From Trichaptum fuscoviolaceum (lineage: Eukaryota; Basidiomycota; Agaricomycetes; Hymenochaetales; Trichaptaceae), in the NCBI GenBank assembly GCA_910574455.1, contig CAJSYZ010000005.1:2356001-2420000 (forward strand): a stretch of 64,000 bases of DNA. The letters run 5' to 3'. The translations under genes were made by a program, and so were the position numbers. Below are positions 62,701-64,000 of this stretch, piece by piece. The notes beneath the pieces are model-generated. The model saw only the letters and a list, made by a program, of their open reading frames with translations. It had not been told where the DNA came from and made no database searches. Each line of letters begins with the position of its first letter. The stretch's first letter is position 1.

Positions 62701-63108
62701 TTGGCCATGGGTAAATCAGGTGCGGCTCTATGGTGACCAAAGTTTTAAAAGGAAATCCTAAGCAGCATGTTCGATTAGACGCCCATGACTGTATCACCGC
62801 ACCTACCCTTGGAAATCGTCATGCAACTGTTTAAGAGGATGGGGTAAGAATGCCATTTACTCTTTCTTCGTTCACAATCTGATATATTTACCTTTAGACC
62901 ACGTGTGATTATAGTGGAACAGCATGGTCGATTAGTTGGACTGATAACTGTAAAAGACGTTCTTCGTTTCATAGCGACTGAACATCCTGAAAGCTCAAAT
63001 TGGGATAGTCGAGCTAGTCTCGACGATCTCGTAGAGGAAACATGGACGAGGACATCTTCCGCTTTGGATCCCGTTGTGTCTTTGTGGCGACGTTTGTTCC
63101 GACGGTAA
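59776..63108 (+). CDS. GEF1: CLC-type chloride channel / Cl-/H+ antiporter, GEF1-like
   Basis: The ATG at 59776 starts [19 protein letters not shown], followed by more than ten exons. CLC hallmarks are present in order: [13 protein letters not shown], the first helices ([20 protein letters not shown]), [14 protein letters not shown] (anion-site motif), [16 protein letters not shown] (the GKEGP motif with the gating glutamate), [40 protein letters not shown], and the helix R region [13 protein letters not shown]. Two C-terminal CBS domains follow ([20 protein letters not shown] ... [29 protein letters not shown] ... [17 protein letters not shown]). Fungal GEF1 proteins act in Golgi and endosomal membranes and support ion homeostasis and copper loading. 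I see no frame break. The putative element ends about 115 bp upstream, so promoter sequence may have been displaced. Confidence 0.9.
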
Positions 63109-63233
63109 ACTTGTTGTCTTATACTTAGATACTAGACTTGTACGGAGACATAATTTATATATAGTAATTGTCCATTATAAGATAATCCTGAAAGCTCCAG
63201 TCCGTCCAAGCGCCAGGCCAAAACGCGATAGTT

Positions 63234-64000
63234 CTACAGCTCATATCTTAATCGTCTTGTTGATCTTTCACCGGCACTTGTAAGTTCGTTGTAGGGGCAA
63301 ACACGTTGACCTTCAAGGAAAGGATTGCCCATATCCTCTCTCCAGCCCGGCCTTTGACTTAACAATACTTTCTTCGGCCCAATTGCACATCGGTGGACGA
63401 ATGAAGACGGATTCGCGAATGTTTGATATTCCTCAGCCAGATCGATACAAGTATTGGTGGACCGGTCGATCTGTTCAGGGATCCAGAACATGTTAGTCAA
63501 TTCACAGGCTTTGAACGTTTCAACATGTCTACCTTTTTGTAGATCGCAGGGTTAGTGCCACTAAAAACCATCCTATCATACGTGCTCCAACTGATTTCCG
63601 AAAGGTTAGGATGTTGTTTGCCTGCCTTAGCGGCCCATTCGTCGAACCACTTCCCACCATTTTCGATTTCATGATCTAGCTTTTTGATCGTAGCCTGATA
63701 TCCTTCCTCGCCGTCAGTGGCACGAGTCGGGAACACGAAATGTAGTACCCGTAGTTGGAGATATGCCTTCGTCAGCTCGAGCAAACGATTTACTTCGTCA
63801 TCCATCGGGAAACGCACATAAACATGAAGGAGTTCGAGGTTGGGCGCGAGATTCTGCAGCACCTCCAAGTGAGATACCTCCATTCCTAAATCATCACGCC
63901 AGATTAATATGCAATTGAATAGGCTTTGCTGCTGTTGCATTTGAGTGAAGCAGTCGTGCAAGGCAGTGGGAAATCGCCCAGATGGTCCTCTAGATGACCC
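63234..64000 (-). CDS. Unrecognised protein, C-terminal part (cut by window edge)
   Basis: The frame is open from the window edge. It encodes LEVLQNLAPNLELLHVYVRF, NRLLELTKAYLQLRVLHFVF and EISWSTYDRMVFSGTNPAIY, then an intron (gtagac...aacag at about 63468-63530), and a last exon IDRSTNTCIDLAEEYQTFAN ending RSTRRLRYEL with TAG at 63234. The leucine pattern resembles the C-terminal region of basidiomycete F-box/LRR proteins. No F-box is visible because the N-terminus is outside. It converges with the CLC gene, with about 125 bp between stops. Confidence 0.6.

Overview
The window is nuclear DNA of a filamentous basidiomycete, probably an Agaricomycete. The evidence is dense small introns (about 45-70 nt, GT...AG), a fungal Zn2Cys6 regulator, a multi-exon 7TM receptor, a Ran1/Vhs1-type kinase, an alpha-1,3-glucan synthase fragment and a Plavaka-type transposase, a family known mainly from mushroom-forming fungi. 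The species cannot be named from sequence alone.

Layout. Positions 1-34.7 kb form an ordinary housekeeping arm: the 3' end of ATG5, an intron-containing tRNA-Ser(AGA), a 7TM receptor, a zinc-cluster transcription factor, a YMD8/SLC35C2-like transporter, the RACK1/Cpc2 Gbeta-like gene with a U24 snoRNA in its second intron, Mediator subunit 1, a 1637-residue Ran1/Vhs1-like protein kinase and a type I membrane protein. All but ATG5 and RACK1 lie on the minus strand. Long stretches at 10.1-13.8, 18.0-20.9 and 26.2-33.3 kb hold no gene I can support.

Positions 35-42 kb are a gene graveyard: a tandem, partly deleted duplication of an unrecognised gene, frameshifted LRR/F-box-like remnants, a broken alpha-1,3-glucan synthase fragment and a GC-rich minisatellite.

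Positions 42.286-59.659 kb look like one 17.4-kb mobile element. It has 12-bp perfect terminal inverted repeats (CATCAGGGAAAC), TA on both outer sides, and exact 11-mer and 9-mer subterminal repeats shared in inverted orientation. Inside are a Plavaka-family transposase carrying at least two apparent frameshifts, an intact-looking DEDDy 3'-5' exonuclease, a decayed BCS1-like AAA ATPase, and two large unrecognised plus-strand genes, one starting about 270 bp from the transposase start and pointing away from it. The element ends about 115 bp upstream of an apparently intact CLC chloride channel/antiporter gene (GEF1-like). A partial unrecognised gene runs off the right edge.

The main candidate for something not previously described is this element with its cargo. 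Its unity as a single element is inferred from its ends, not proven. Many exon boundaries were placed by eye from splice consensus and family resemblance.
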